From Bacteroidales bacterium M2 (GTDB lineage Bacteria; Bacteroidota; Bacteroidia; Bacteroidales; Muribaculaceae): a stretch of 27,622 nt of DNA. Of the stretch, positions 1 through 7,908 are shown piece by piece (the stretch's first letter is position 1; each line of letters opens with the position of its first letter). The notes below the pieces were generated by a model. That model was given only the letters and a program-made list of their open reading frames with translations. It ran no database searches and had not been told where the DNA came from. Position numbers and translations under genes: made by a program. The DNA lies in contig LUJM01000085.1 of the NCBI GenBank assembly GCA_001689415.1, forward strand, positions 1-27,622, written 5' to 3'.

Positions 1-24
1 CGTCTACCATTCCGCCACCTGGGC
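1..24 (-). tRNA. tRNA-Leu, 5' part only
   Basis: Read on the minus strand, the first 24 bases give GCCCAGGTGGCGGAATGGTA followed by GACG. This is the acceptor and D-arm start of a long-variable-arm tRNA-Leu. The anticodon and the rest lie off the left edge, so the isoacceptor cannot be named. A TAACTTTG promoter element lies about 50 bases upstream. Confidence 0.85.
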
Positions 25-76
25 TTGCTGTTTCCGATTGTAGGGCTTTTGAGGGGCCTCTTTCGGTTTTGCTCTG

Positions 77-84
77 CAAAGTTA
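77..84 (-). promoter_or_regulatory. -7 box for tRNA-Leu
   Basis: The minus strand reads TAACTTTG, a full match to the Bacteroidota -7 consensus TAnnTTTG. It lies about 50 bases before the tRNA-Leu 5' end. No TTTG was found at the usual 19-21 base distance, so only the -7 half is supported. Confidence 0.55.
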
Positions 85-143
85 CAAACTTTTTTTTATA
101 TAAATGCACTTTTAGCAAATTTTTTTTGTTAATTTTGTTGAGA

Positions 144-172
144 TTTGTTTTTCTGTAAAACGAATAATGTTG
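144..172 (+). promoter_or_regulatory. possible promoter for rpiB operon
   Basis: TTTG at 144-147 is followed after 17 bases by TAATGTTG at 165-172, one mismatch from TAnnTTTG. The spacing is slightly short of the usual 19-21 bases. It sits 24 bases before the rpiB start and is the best candidate in this AT-rich leader. Confidence 0.4.
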
Positions 173-196
173 TAAATATCTTAAAACCATATAATT

Positions 197-664
197 ATGA
201 GTATCCTAAAATCTGGCGTTCCCGTTGGCCTTTGCTGCGATCATGCGGGATATGAACTGAAAAATATCATCATTGGTTATCTTGAGTCGCAGGGAATAGC
301 CTATAAAGACTTCGGTACATTCTCCGACCAGAGCTGTGATTATGCTGATTTTGCTCATCCTTGTGCGCTTGCTGTCGAGGCTGGTGAAGTGTATCCCGCT
401 ATTGCTGTTTGCGGCAGTGGCAACGGTATCAGCATGACTCTCAACAAGCATCAAGGTATACGTGCCGCTCTGTGCTGGCAGGTTGAACTTGCTCGCCTTG
501 CGCGTGCGCACAATAATGCAAATGTTCTTGTGCTGCCCGGTCGTTTTATCGAGCCCGAGCTTGCTCTCCAGTGCGTTGATGCGTTCTTTGCCACCGATTT
601 CGAAGGTGGCCGTCATCAGCGTCGTATCGACAAGATGCCTGTCGCAGGTTGTGGATGCAAATAA
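197..664 (+). CDS. rpiB: ribose-5-phosphate isomerase B
   Basis: Interconverts ribose 5-phosphate and ribulose 5-phosphate in the pentose phosphate pathway, in the cytoplasm. The 155-residue length is normal for the RpiB/LacA-LacB family. Visible motifs are CDHAGYELK near residue 14, the CGSGNGIS loop at 72-79 with the catalytic-type Cys72, HNNANVLVLPGR from His105, and a phosphate-binding GGRHQRRIDKM near 137-147. The C-terminus ends in an unusual GCGCK. It is the first gene of a plus-strand run; the next gene starts 9 bases after its stop. The neighbouring 5'-nucleotidase would release nucleosides whose ribose could feed this enzyme, which is inference. The assignment is firm. Confidence 0.95.
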   Translation: MSILKSGVPVGLCCDHAGYELKNIIIGYLESQGIAYKDFGTFSDQSCDYADFAHPCALAVEAGEVYPAIAVCGSGNGISMTLNKHQGIRAALCWQVELARLARAHNNANVLVLPGRFIEPELALQCVDAFFATDFEGGRHQRRIDKMPVAGCGCK

Positions 665-673
665 GTTCATGGC

Positions 674-2218
674 ATGAAACATAGAGTTATCTCTAATGTG
701 GGTCTGGCGATATGCTGTGCCATGGCCCTGGCTTCGTGTGCGGAGAAAGAGAATCACAAACTCGTGATTCTGCACACCAACGATACCCATTCTCAAATCG
801 ATCCCGACCGAGGCAATCTCGGTGGAGTTATGCGTCGCAAGGCCGTAATCGATAGTGTTCGTGCCGCCGAAGACAATGTACTACTTGTCGATGCCGGCGA
901 TGCCGTGCAAGGCACATTGTATTTTTATCTTTATGGAGGCAGGGTAGAGCAGGAGGTGATGGATGAGCTCGGTGTCGATGTGCGTATTCTTGGCAATCAT
1001 GAGTTTGACAATGGCATTGATTCTTTGGCCTCGGTTTTGGCAATTTCAAATGCCGAAAAGCTTTCTACCAACTACGATCTTTCGAACACCCCTTTGAAAG
1101 ACCAGTTTGTATCATCTATTATAAAGGAATACGACGGCAAGCGCATTGGTATTATAGGTATCAATCTCAATCCCGAGGGCATGATATCCAAGGGCAACTA
1201 CGACGGGCTCGAGTTTCAGCCGATTGTGTCTACCGCCAATGCTGCTGCTAAAAAATTGAAGGACGAGGACAAGGTCGACGCCGTCATTGCATTGTCGCAT
1301 ATTGGCTATACACCTGCAGGTCTTGTTGGTGATTCTGTCTTGGCGGTCAATTCTCGCAATATCGATATCATCATCGGCGGACATTCTCACGATGTCATCG
1401 ATCCTGCTACCGAACGTGGAAGCCGCCGTTCTCATTTACGCAATCTTGACAATAAGCCCGTACTTGTTGTACAGACAGGAAAAGCCGGTCGCAAACTTGG
1501 TAAGATTGAGATTGACCTCGACAACCTTGGGGCGGATTCATATCCCGACTATGAGCTTATCGATATCGATAGCCGTTACGACGGCTATACCGACAAACAG
1601 CTCGCTGCTACAATCAGCAAATACTCTGCCGGTGTCGATTCGCTTATGCAGCAATGGGTTGGTACTACCGAGCGACAGCTCGACAATAGCAGTACCGAAC
1701 TGCTCAATTTCTTTTCCGATTACGTTTTGATGCGTGGTCGTGAACTTGTGGACGGCGTAGATTTTGCTATTACAAACAAAGGCGGACTGCGCGACGGTCT
1801 GCCCCAAGGCAAGTTCTCGAAAGGCCATATAATCAACATGCTTCCATTCCGCAACTATATAACTGTGCTCGATGTTAAAGGTTCTGACCTCGAAGATGTA
1901 TTCGATGTCATGGCTCGTCGCGGTGGAGACGGCGTAAGTGCCAATGTGCATGTGGTTTATGAGGACGGCGATGATGCCGAGGCTGAGGAAATTATGATAA
2001 ACGGTCGCAAACTCGACCCCGACAAAACTTATCGTGTAGCCACAATAGATTATCTTGCCAAAGGTGGAGACTATATGACAGGCCTCACCCACGGATCGAA
2101 AGTTGTAGATAGTCCAAAGCTTGTATACGACGACTTGCTCGATTATTTCACAACCGGGAAAGGCCATGATAAACCACTCGAGGGAAGTACCGAAAATCGT
2201 TGGACTTTAGAAGACTAA
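674..2218 (+). CDS. lipoprotein 5'-nucleotidase / UDP-sugar hydrolase family
   Basis: Bimetal phosphoesterase of the UshA/5'-nucleotidase family, predicted to remove phosphate from extracytoplasmic nucleotides. The N-terminus is a lipoprotein signal with lipobox ALASC and Cys22. The metallophosphatase domain follows: HTNDTHSQID (34-43), DAGDAVQGT (73-81), GNHEFDNG (107-114), ALSHIGY (206-212) and GGHSHDVID (235-243). The C-terminal nucleotide-binding domain shows NKGGLRDGLPQG, LPFRN and IDYLAKGGDYM. At 514 residues both domains are in one chain. It lies 9 bases after rpiB and 4 bases before the GH3 gene, so it is probably co-transcribed. The exact substrate is not determined. Confidence 0.9.
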   Translation: MKHRVISNVGLAICCAMALASCAEKENHKLVILHTNDTHSQIDPDRGNLGGVMRRKAVIDSVRAAEDNVLLVDAGDAVQGTLYFYLYGGRVEQEVMDELGVDVRILGNHEFDNGIDSLASVLAISNAEKLSTNYDLSNTPLKDQFVSSIIKEYDGKRIGIIGINLNPEGMISKGNYDGLEFQPIVSTANAAAKKLKDEDKVDAVIALSHIGYTPAGLVGDSVLAVNSRNIDIIIGGHSHDVIDPATERGSRRSHLRNLDNKPVLVVQTGKAGRKLGKIEIDLDNLGADSYPDYELIDIDSRYDGYTDKQLAATISKYSAGVDSLMQQWVGTTERQLDNSSTELLNFFSDYVLMRGRELVDGVDFAITNKGGLRDGLPQGKFSKGHIINMLPFRNYITVLDVKGSDLEDVFDVMARRGGDGVSANVHVVYEDGDDAEAEEIMINGRKLDPDKTYRVATIDYLAKGGDYMTGLTHGSKVVDSPKLVYDDLLDYFTTGKGHDKPLEGSTENRWTLED

Positions 2219-2222
2219 GCCC

Positions 2223-3644
2223 ATGTCGAAGCATATTGTTTCTTTTCTATCCTCTCTGTTTGTGGCTTCTACGGTTGCTGCATCTGCATCTGTTATGCCG
2301 AATCTTACCCGCCACCGTCAGGCTCAGGCCGACCATTGGGCCGATTCGGTATATGCAGCTCTTACCGAACGTCAGCGTATTGCCCAGCTGGTTTTTCCTA
2401 AGGTAGTGCCTACTCAAGGCGATGCTTCCAAAGCCACTATTCGCCGCCTCATTCAGCGCGAGGGGTGTGGCGGCCTCCTGTTTACCGAAGGTTCTGCAGC
2501 CGAACATGTTTCCATGAATGCCTACGCCCAAACCGTTGCCAACGTACCGGTCCTCATTACCTTTGACGGCGAATGGGGCCTGTCGATGCGTATACCGGAT
2601 AGCCCGAGGTTTCCGCAAAATATGGCGCTTGGTGCGATATCCGACTATCGATTGATTTACGATTATGGTCGCGAAATGGCTCGTGAATGCCGCCTTGCCG
2701 GTGTACATGTTAATTTTGCCCCCGATGCCGATGTCAATTCGAATCCTGCAAACCCGGTTATTGGATTCCGTTCGTTTGGCGAAGACCCGCAGCGAGTTGC
2801 CAAGGCTGCCGTCGCATATTCCTTAGGTCTCGAAGACGGCGGTGTACAGTCTGTTGCAAAGCATTTTCCCGGCCATGGCGATACCGATGTCGATTCGCAC
2901 AAGGCTTTGCCGTCGGTCGACCATAGCCGTGGACGTCTCGACAGTATGGACCTTGTACCTTTCAAAGAGTATATCGACGCAGGATGTTCCGGCATAATGG
3001 TCGGACATATCGCAGTACCGGCCCTCGATTCTTCGGGCACGCCGGCGTCTCTGTCATCATTGATTACCAACAAACTCTTACGCAAGGAACTTGGCTTCAA
3101 CGGCCTTATATACACCGATGCTCTTGGTATGAAGGGTGCAAGCGAAAACTCGGCAAATGCATCTATTGCGGCCCTCAAGGCCGGTGCAGATGTGTTATTA
3201 TGCCCCAGTAACCCTGCTGCCGATATTACCGCGATACTCAATGCTGTCAAAAGCGGACAGATATCACCTGCCGTTATCGAGGAAAGATGCAAACGCCTGT
3301 TGCGTTACAAATATTTACTCGAGGCCGGTCGTAAAACTCCCGGTTCTACAGATAGCATATGCAAAGCCATTAATTCTCCCGAAGCAGAGGCGCTTATAAA
3401 GCGTCTTGCAGCAGCTTCGATTACAGTGCTTAAGAATCAGTCGTCGATACTCCCATTGTCTACGACCAAAGTATCAGTCGTCAATATCGGCGCAAAGGCA
3501 GTCAACGACTTTGCAGAGACCGTCGCACATTATGCAGATATCAAAGCAACAAATCCCGATGTCGTTATTGCAGCGGTTTATAATGATAATGCCACTTCGC
3601 GCGATACTTTTCCCGACTCGTATCTTCTTCGAAAGATGTCGTAG
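2223..3644 (+). CDS. GH3 beta-N-acetylglucosaminidase-like, 5' part of frameshifted GH3/serine-hydrolase gene
   Basis: N-terminal half of a secreted glycoside hydrolase family 3 enzyme of the NagZ type, which cleaves N-acetylglucosaminides, likely peptidoglycan fragments. A signal peptide covers about residues 1-24. The NagZ signature KHFPGHGDTDVDSH is at 213-226 with the Asp224-His226 dyad, and the probable nucleophile Asp299 is in YTDALGM. After residue 460 the reading frame runs into SYLLRKMS and stops. The next frame continues the same protein (SSSKDVVAVFFVNPYK) from about 3605. Adding one T to the TTTT at 3608-3611 would join both parts into a 973-residue protein, like the GH3 plus beta-lactamase-fold fusions known in Bacteroidota. 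It is either a natural pseudogene or a sequencing indel. The GH3 catalytic residues lie wholly within this part. Confidence 0.85.
   Translation: MSKHIVSFLSSLFVASTVAASASVMPNLTRHRQAQADHWADSVYAALTERQRIAQLVFPKVVPTQGDASKATIRRLIQREGCGGLLFTEGSAAEHVSMNAYAQTVANVPVLITFDGEWGLSMRIPDSPRFPQNMALGAISDYRLIYDYGREMARECRLAGVHVNFAPDADVNSNPANPVIGFRSFGEDPQRVAKAAVAYSLGLEDGGVQSVAKHFPGHGDTDVDSHKALPSVDHSRGRLDSMDLVPFKEYIDAGCSGIMVGHIAVPALDSSGTPASLSSLITNKLLRKELGFNGLIYTDALGMKGASENSANASIAALKAGADVLLCPSNPAADITAILNAVKSGQISPAVIEERCKRLLRYKYLLEAGRKTPGSTDSICKAINSPEAEALIKRLAAASITVLKNQSSILPLSTTKVSVVNIGAKAVNDFAETVAHYADIKATNPDVVIAAVYNDNATSRDTFPDSYLLRKMS
3606..3614 (+). other. frameshift site in GH3/serine-hydrolase fusion
   Basis: The bases ACTTTTCCC are read ACT TTT CCC in the upstream frame. 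Continuity of the protein needs ACT TTT TCC CGA, which is one more T. The deficit of one base is confirmed by length: 2223-5143 is 2921 bases, one short of 974 codons. The string is not a canonical X XXY YYZ slippery heptamer in the zero frame. Confidence 0.8.
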
Positions 3645-3670
3645 CTGTATTTTTCGTCAACCCCTATAAA

Positions 3671-5143
3671 ATGAAAAAATTTGCGGCTTCGCTTCCCAAG
3701 TGCAAAGCTGTAGTACTTGCCTACGACGATATCGCGGCAGCACGTATCAGTGGTGCCGAGGCTTTGTTCGGCGGTATTGAAGTCTCGGGCAAGTTGCCAG
3801 TAAATTTAAAAGGGGTAGCTAAGGTTGGCGAAGGCATTTCATTGCCCAAGACCAGGCTTGGCTTTTCATCGCCTGTTGCCCAGGGCTTTGCTCCTTGGCT
3901 TACCGATAGCATTGATGCAGCAGTAAAGAACGCTATCCGTAGTCGAGCAATACCCGGCTGTCAGGTTCTTGTGGCTAAAAACGGTGAAATCGTACTCGAC
4001 AAAGCCTATGGCCGACTGTCTACAACTGAAAGTGCACACGTTGATCGTACCACTGTCTATGACCTCGCCTCCGTTTCCAAAGCCGTGGGCACTCTGCCTG
4101 GCATTATGAAAGCATACGACAAGGGGTTGATTGCTCTTGACGACAGTATCGTTAAATATATTCCCGAGCTCAGCGATTCGGCCAAGCGCCGTATTACCTT
4201 ACGCGAATTGCTTTACCACCAGAGCGGTATGCCGGCCTCGCTCAATATGTTTGATGTAATGATCGACAACAACAGCTATACCGGCAAACTTATCCGACCC
4301 CGACGAGATAAGGCTCATACGGTCAAAGTATATAATCGTGTTTGGGCCAATAATACCGCTAAAATGCGTCAGGATATTGTAAAAAAAGTGCGTGGCAACG
4401 GTTTTGAGATAGAGGCCGCAAAGGGTATTTTTACTGGCAAACTGACCTACGATACAGTGATGAAGCGGATATACGATATCCCTCTTCGAGCCAATAAGAA
4501 TTACAATTACTCTTGTCTCAATTTCTGTTTGCTCATGGATATCGAGCAGCGTGTTACCGGCAAAAGTCATGATGTTTTTATGACTGAGCAGATTTTTGGC
4601 CCGGTTGGCGCTTATCGCACCGGTTATCGTCCTCTCACATGGACCGATGCGTCCAACGTTGCTCCGACAGAGCACGATAAGTTTTTGCGCAAGCAAGTGC
4701 TTTTAGGTCACGTTCACGATGAACTGGCAGCATTTTCAGGCGGTGTCCAGGGTAACGCAGGTCTTTTTGCAAATGCCGGGGATATTGCAAAAGTATGTCA
4801 GATGTTGCTCAATGGCGGTATTTATGGTGGTTCAAGGATTTTGTCTGAGTCAACCGCTCACTTGTTTACTACTGATAAAAGCCCGACATGCCGTAGGGGA
4901 CTCGGCTTCGACAAGCCCGATACCGAGAATCTCGAATACTCCCCGACATGCGACGAGGCTTCTGCCGATGTCTTCGGTCATCTTGGCTTTACCGGTACGG
5001 TATTCTGGGTAGACCCTACAAAAGACCTTATATTTGTGTTCCTTACCAATCGGGTTTATCCTACAAGGGATAATGCAGCATTTAACAAATGCAATATCCG
5101 CCCCCATTTATTCTCGCTCGTGTATAAAGCTCTTGATAAATGA
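3671..5143 (+). CDS. serine hydrolase (beta-lactamase fold), 3' part of the frameshifted GH3 fusion
   Basis: C-terminal half of the GH3 fusion. The coding frame can be followed back to about 3605, and 3671 is only the first ATG after the shift. The opening 70 residues complete the GH3 accessory region. From about residue 78 a class C beta-lactamase/DD-peptidase-like domain begins: SVSK (134-137) with the nucleophilic Ser134, LLYHQSGMPA, YSCLNF (Tyr280; Cys at the usual Asn place of YxN), GNAGLFANAGD and HLGFTG (437-442), the KTG-like motif. If translated alone it would lack a signal peptide and stay in the cytoplasm, unlike the intact fusion. Its stop overlaps the next gene's start (ATGA). 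Confidence 0.85.
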   Translation: MKKFAASLPKCKAVVLAYDDIAAARISGAEALFGGIEVSGKLPVNLKGVAKVGEGISLPKTRLGFSSPVAQGFAPWLTDSIDAAVKNAIRSRAIPGCQVLVAKNGEIVLDKAYGRLSTTESAHVDRTTVYDLASVSKAVGTLPGIMKAYDKGLIALDDSIVKYIPELSDSAKRRITLRELLYHQSGMPASLNMFDVMIDNNSYTGKLIRPRRDKAHTVKVYNRVWANNTAKMRQDIVKKVRGNGFEIEAAKGIFTGKLTYDTVMKRIYDIPLRANKNYNYSCLNFCLLMDIEQRVTGKSHDVFMTEQIFGPVGAYRTGYRPLTWTDASNVAPTEHDKFLRKQVLLGHVHDELAAFSGGVQGNAGLFANAGDIAKVCQMLLNGGIYGGSRILSESTAHLFTTDKSPTCRRGLGFDKPDTENLEYSPTCDEASADVFGHLGFTGTVFWVDPTKDLIFVFLTNRVYPTRDNAAFNKCNIRPHLFSLVYKALDK

Positions 5144-6075
5144 AAAAATTGATTACAGCCCTGCTATTGTTGTCGGTCACGATAATTTCTTTTGCCAAGG
5201 AAAATAATGATTCGATTTATAGGCGTCTGCCTCATACTGTTGTGGCTGCAGGCGGGGCTGTAGTCATAAATGCTGCCGTTACCGAAGGCTTCAAGCATGG
5301 TGTACACGAGCTTCGACCAGACCGAACCGAGAATAATTCGTTTCCATCGCGGCATACTTCTTGGGCTTTCACAGCTTCGACAGTGTTGTCAAACGAACTA
5401 TATCGTTACAGCCCATGGTGGAGTCTTGGTGCACAGGCCTTGTCATCTGCAGTAGGTATCCAGAGGGTGGCGTCGCGCCGTCATTGGGGTTCTGATGTGG
5501 TTGCCGGTGCCGTGACTGGTATCCTTTCTACGGAATTGGCATATTTTGTCAGCCGTAAAATTTTCGGCATGCCATCGCCCTGGCAATCTTCTGTCGATTG
5601 CGACTTCAGGCCTTCTTTGGCTGTGTCTTCTGAAGCTCTATTTGTATTAAACAATCCTGCGGGCCGACAATACTGTACAGGATTTGGAATGTCGGCCCGT
5701 TTCCGCTACCCAATGTCAGAGCATTATGGCCTATCGGCAACTCTGCATGGTTTTTCGATGCCGGTAAAAGCCGAAGGACGTTACTATGCCCCCTTGTCTT
5801 CGGTTTCACTATCGGTGGGCGCGGCTGCTCATTTCAGATTGCCTTGCCCCAAATTGGCTGTAGTATGTAACTCTGAAATAGGCCCGGTAAGGTGGGTTGA
5901 CAAATACAATGTCAACTCGGCCGCTTTTGGGTTTGCAGCCGAGGCCGGAGCCGGTATTGAGTGGCATCTCACGTCGAACTATGGCTTTCGCGGGCAAGTC
6001 GACTACCGTCTAATGACAGCGTCGCATGCGATTCATGCGATAAGCTTTTCGCTAAGTTCGCTGGTTCTTTTCTGA
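5140..6075 (+). CDS. PAP2-family phosphatase with C-terminal barrel-like domain
   Basis: Phosphatidic acid phosphatase type 2 family, acting on lipid or isoprenoid phosphates outside the cytoplasm. A signal peptide spans about residues 1-19. The three family motifs are present: K52 with RP at 59-60, PSRH at 69-72, and R109-x5-H115-x3-D119. Residues from about 150 to 311 are rich in short alternating strands with glycine and aromatic residues and end in SLSSLVLF with a terminal Phe, as outer-membrane barrels do. A periplasmic enzyme tethered to the outer membrane is my inference. It overlaps the upstream gene by 4 bases, so it shares the operon. Its 3' end overlaps the convergent nhaC-like gene by 43 bases. 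The substrate is unknown; undecaprenyl diphosphate or lipid A phosphates are possible. Confidence 0.85.
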   Translation: MKKLITALLLLSVTIISFAKENNDSIYRRLPHTVVAAGGAVVINAAVTEGFKHGVHELRPDRTENNSFPSRHTSWAFTASTVLSNELYRYSPWWSLGAQALSSAVGIQRVASRRHWGSDVVAGAVTGILSTELAYFVSRKIFGMPSPWQSSVDCDFRPSLAVSSEALFVLNNPAGRQYCTGFGMSARFRYPMSEHYGLSATLHGFSMPVKAEGRYYAPLSSVSLSVGAAAHFRLPCPKLAVVCNSEIGPVRWVDKYNVNSAAFGFAAEAGAGIEWHLTSNYGFRGQVDYRLMTASHAIHAISFSLSSLVLF

Positions 6076-7526
6076 GTGACATTATATGACTGGCGTATTT
6101 TAAAGCCGGTCCAAGCCATCAACAGCGACATCAACGGTGACAAATAATTGAATATACAGAATGGCAGATACGTTACTGTGGCAACGCCAAGTACTGCCGA
6201 TTGGGTTACGCCGCACGAATTCCATGGTATCAGAACAGATGTAACCGATACGGAATCCTCGAGAGTACGGCTAAGCAAGCGTGCCTCAAGACCTGTCTGG
6301 CGATAAGCGTTGCGGTACATATTGCCACCGATAATTATAGATAAATATTGGTCGGCTGTGCAGCAGTTGAGGAACAATCCTGAAGCTACAGTACTGCCTA
6401 CAAGAGGCAGGCGGCCTTTGATTCTGCTGGTGAGAGTGCGGGTCAATGTCGACAACATGCCGGTGCCAATCATTGCGGTGCCAAAAAACATTGCGCTCGT
6501 TACTAAGGCTATAGTAGATAGCATGCCTGTAATTCCTGATGTCGATACCAACTGGTCGAATAGTTCGTTTCCTGTAGCAAATGCCGTTTCACTCCACAAG
6601 AGTTTGACTGCGGATATAAATCCTGTCGAGAAATCGGTTACACCGAGCCAGCTTGTTATTCCGGGTTGAAATACAAATATTCCGGCCAAGCCGAGCATTG
6701 CGCTGCATAAGAGAACCAGAAGCGTCGGCACGCGCAGTGCAATCATAGTTAATGTAATGGCCGGGATAATGAGTACAAACGGTGTGAGGTTGAAATGATT
6801 GGCGAGTAGTCCGCAAACCTCGTTCGCGTTTATCTGCGATGATGTTTCTGTAAAAATGCCGGCAGTCATAAACACGATTAATGCAATACCCATTGCAGGT
6901 ATTGACGTGAGCATAAGATACCGTATATGTTTGAAAAGATCTACTCCGCAAGCAGATGATGCTACGACAGTGGTGTCGCTGAGGGGCGAAATCTTATCAC
7001 CGAAATAAGCGCCTGAGATTATAGCTCCGGCAACCCATCCCGGATGAAATCCCATTACTGTGCCGATGCCCATAAAAGCCACGCCAATAGTGGCTATTGT
7101 ACTCCAGGAACTACCTGTAAGCACAGATATGATACCGCAGGCTATGCAACTGATAACGAGAAAAAATGTTGGGTTAAGCAAGCGCAAGCCATAATCGATT
7201 AATAAGGGTACTACGCCCGATAGCATCCATGTTGCCGATACCATGGCGATAAATACCAGCATAGGTAGTGCCGGCAGAATCTGACGTGCGCTTCGGTGCA
7301 AACCGATTTTCATACCCCTACGGCAAAGACTGCCACTAAAGTATGAAAGCGAAATTGCTACTCCGGATGATAATAGCAGTGCTACAACACTGTAATCCGA
7401 TATGTACTCTGCACCTGCAAATACTATTATGCCTAAAAGAAATAATAGTAGCAGTGCAATTGGTGTTATAGATAATGCAAACGAAGGCGACTTTACTGCC
7501 CCGTGATGGTTACTAATGATATTCAA
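6033..7526 (-). CDS. nhaC: NhaC-family Na+/H+ antiporter
   Basis: Integral inner-membrane antiporter, probably exchanging sodium for protons and helping pH and sodium homeostasis. At 497 residues it has a dozen or so hydrophobic segments. Family marks include the central stretch GSSWSTIATIGVAFMGIG, then GAIISGAYFGDKISPLSDTT, and the C-terminal NCCTADQYLSIIIGGNMYR. The NhaC superfamily also contains malate/lactate and amino-acid exchangers, so the substrate is less sure than the family. It is transcribed alone from a promoter at 7555-7562. Its last 43 bases are antisense to the end of the PAP2 gene, and no hairpin terminator separates the two. Confidence 0.88.
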   Translation of the reverse strand: MNIISNHHGAVKSPSFALSITPIALLLLFLLGIIVFAGAEYISDYSVVALLLSSGVAISLSYFSGSLCRRGMKIGLHRSARQILPALPMLVFIAMVSATWMLSGVVPLLIDYGLRLLNPTFFLVISCIACGIISVLTGSSWSTIATIGVAFMGIGTVMGFHPGWVAGAIISGAYFGDKISPLSDTTVVASSACGVDLFKHIRYLMLTSIPAMGIALIVFMTAGIFTETSSQINANEVCGLLANHFNLTPFVLIIPAITLTMIALRVPTLLVLLCSAMLGLAGIFVFQPGITSWLGVTDFSTGFISAVKLLWSETAFATGNELFDQLVSTSGITGMLSTIALVTSAMFFGTAMIGTGMLSTLTRTLTSRIKGRLPLVGSTVASGLFLNCCTADQYLSIIIGGNMYRNAYRQTGLEARLLSRTLEDSVSVTSVLIPWNSCGVTQSAVLGVATVTYLPFCIFNYLSPLMSLLMAWTGFKIRQSYNVTQKRTSELSEKLIA

Positions 7527-7554
7527 TTTCGTTCTTACCTTAAAAATTCCGCCA

Positions 7555-7562
7555 CAAAAGTA
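7555..7562 (-). promoter_or_regulatory. -7 box for nhaC-like gene
   Basis: The minus strand reads TACTTTTG, a full TAnnTTTG match, 28 bases before the start codon. No TTTG was seen at the expected upstream distance. Confidence 0.55.
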
Positions 7563-7589
7563 AGTAAAAAAGATATTCTTACATCGCTG

Positions 7590-7605
7590 ATTAATAATTA
7601 TTAAT
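7590..7605. repeat. 16-base perfect palindrome, possible operator
   Basis: ATTAATAATTATTAAT is its own reverse complement. It lies just upstream of the nhaC promoter. A regulator site is possible, but AT-rich palindromes also arise by chance. Confidence 0.35.
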
Positions 7606-7859
7606 GTTGAATTATGATTTTCTAACTAACACAAGTCACTTTTAAGTCTTTGTCGCGTCTTATAATCGAAACAAAAACAAACTGTTATGGTAGAATATTT
7701 TATAGACTTGATGATTCCATTTTCTACTTTTGATTCTGTGTTAAATAGGAGTGGTGGCGATAGCTTGATTTACAATAGGATAGAGTAGTGGATGTTATCT
7801 TTTTACATGTTTTATGATTATATTTAATATTTTTATGTGCGAAATAACTAAAAATGATG

Positions 7860-7867
7860 TAACTTTG
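7860..7867 (+). promoter_or_regulatory. -7 box for ROK kinase gene
   Basis: TAACTTTG matches the consensus fully and is 41 bases before the ATG. The -33 element is weak (TATG at 7834-7837). Confidence 0.6.
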
Positions 7868-7908
7868 GAGAAAAATAATCATACTTAAACAAAATCACCC
7901 CAGACACC

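Larger units (their letters stand above)
7527..7908. other. 382-base intergenic region with divergent promoters
   Basis: This is the only gap over 300 bases. It is AT-rich and lies between the divergent nhaC-like and ROK genes. It contains a -7 box for each side, and a perfect 16-base palindrome ATTAATAATTATTAAT at 7590-7605, some 28 bases upstream of the nhaC -7 box, where an operator could sit. A 33-codon ATG reading frame at 7687-7788 has no supporting features. No RNA gene was recognised. Confidence 0.6.

Noticed and set aside
1538..2167. 209-codon minus-strand reading frame inside the 5'-nucleotidase gene
   Set aside because: Antisense to the conserved C-terminal domain; no signal, motif or promoter supports it.
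2663..3292. 209-codon minus-strand reading frame inside the GH3 gene
   Set aside because: It is the shadow of a well-supported GH3 catalytic domain and has no recognisable motif of its own.
3606..3614. Programmed -1 ribosomal frameshift in the GH3/serine-hydrolase gene
   Set aside because: The site does not form a canonical slippery heptamer in the zero frame, and fusions of this kind are normally continuous. Mutation or an indel error is simpler.
7687..7788. 33-codon ATG frame in the intergenic region before the ROK kinase gene
   Set aside because: Very short, with no clear promoter at a sensible distance and no recognisable hydrophobic or toxin-like pattern; expected by chance in AT-rich DNA.
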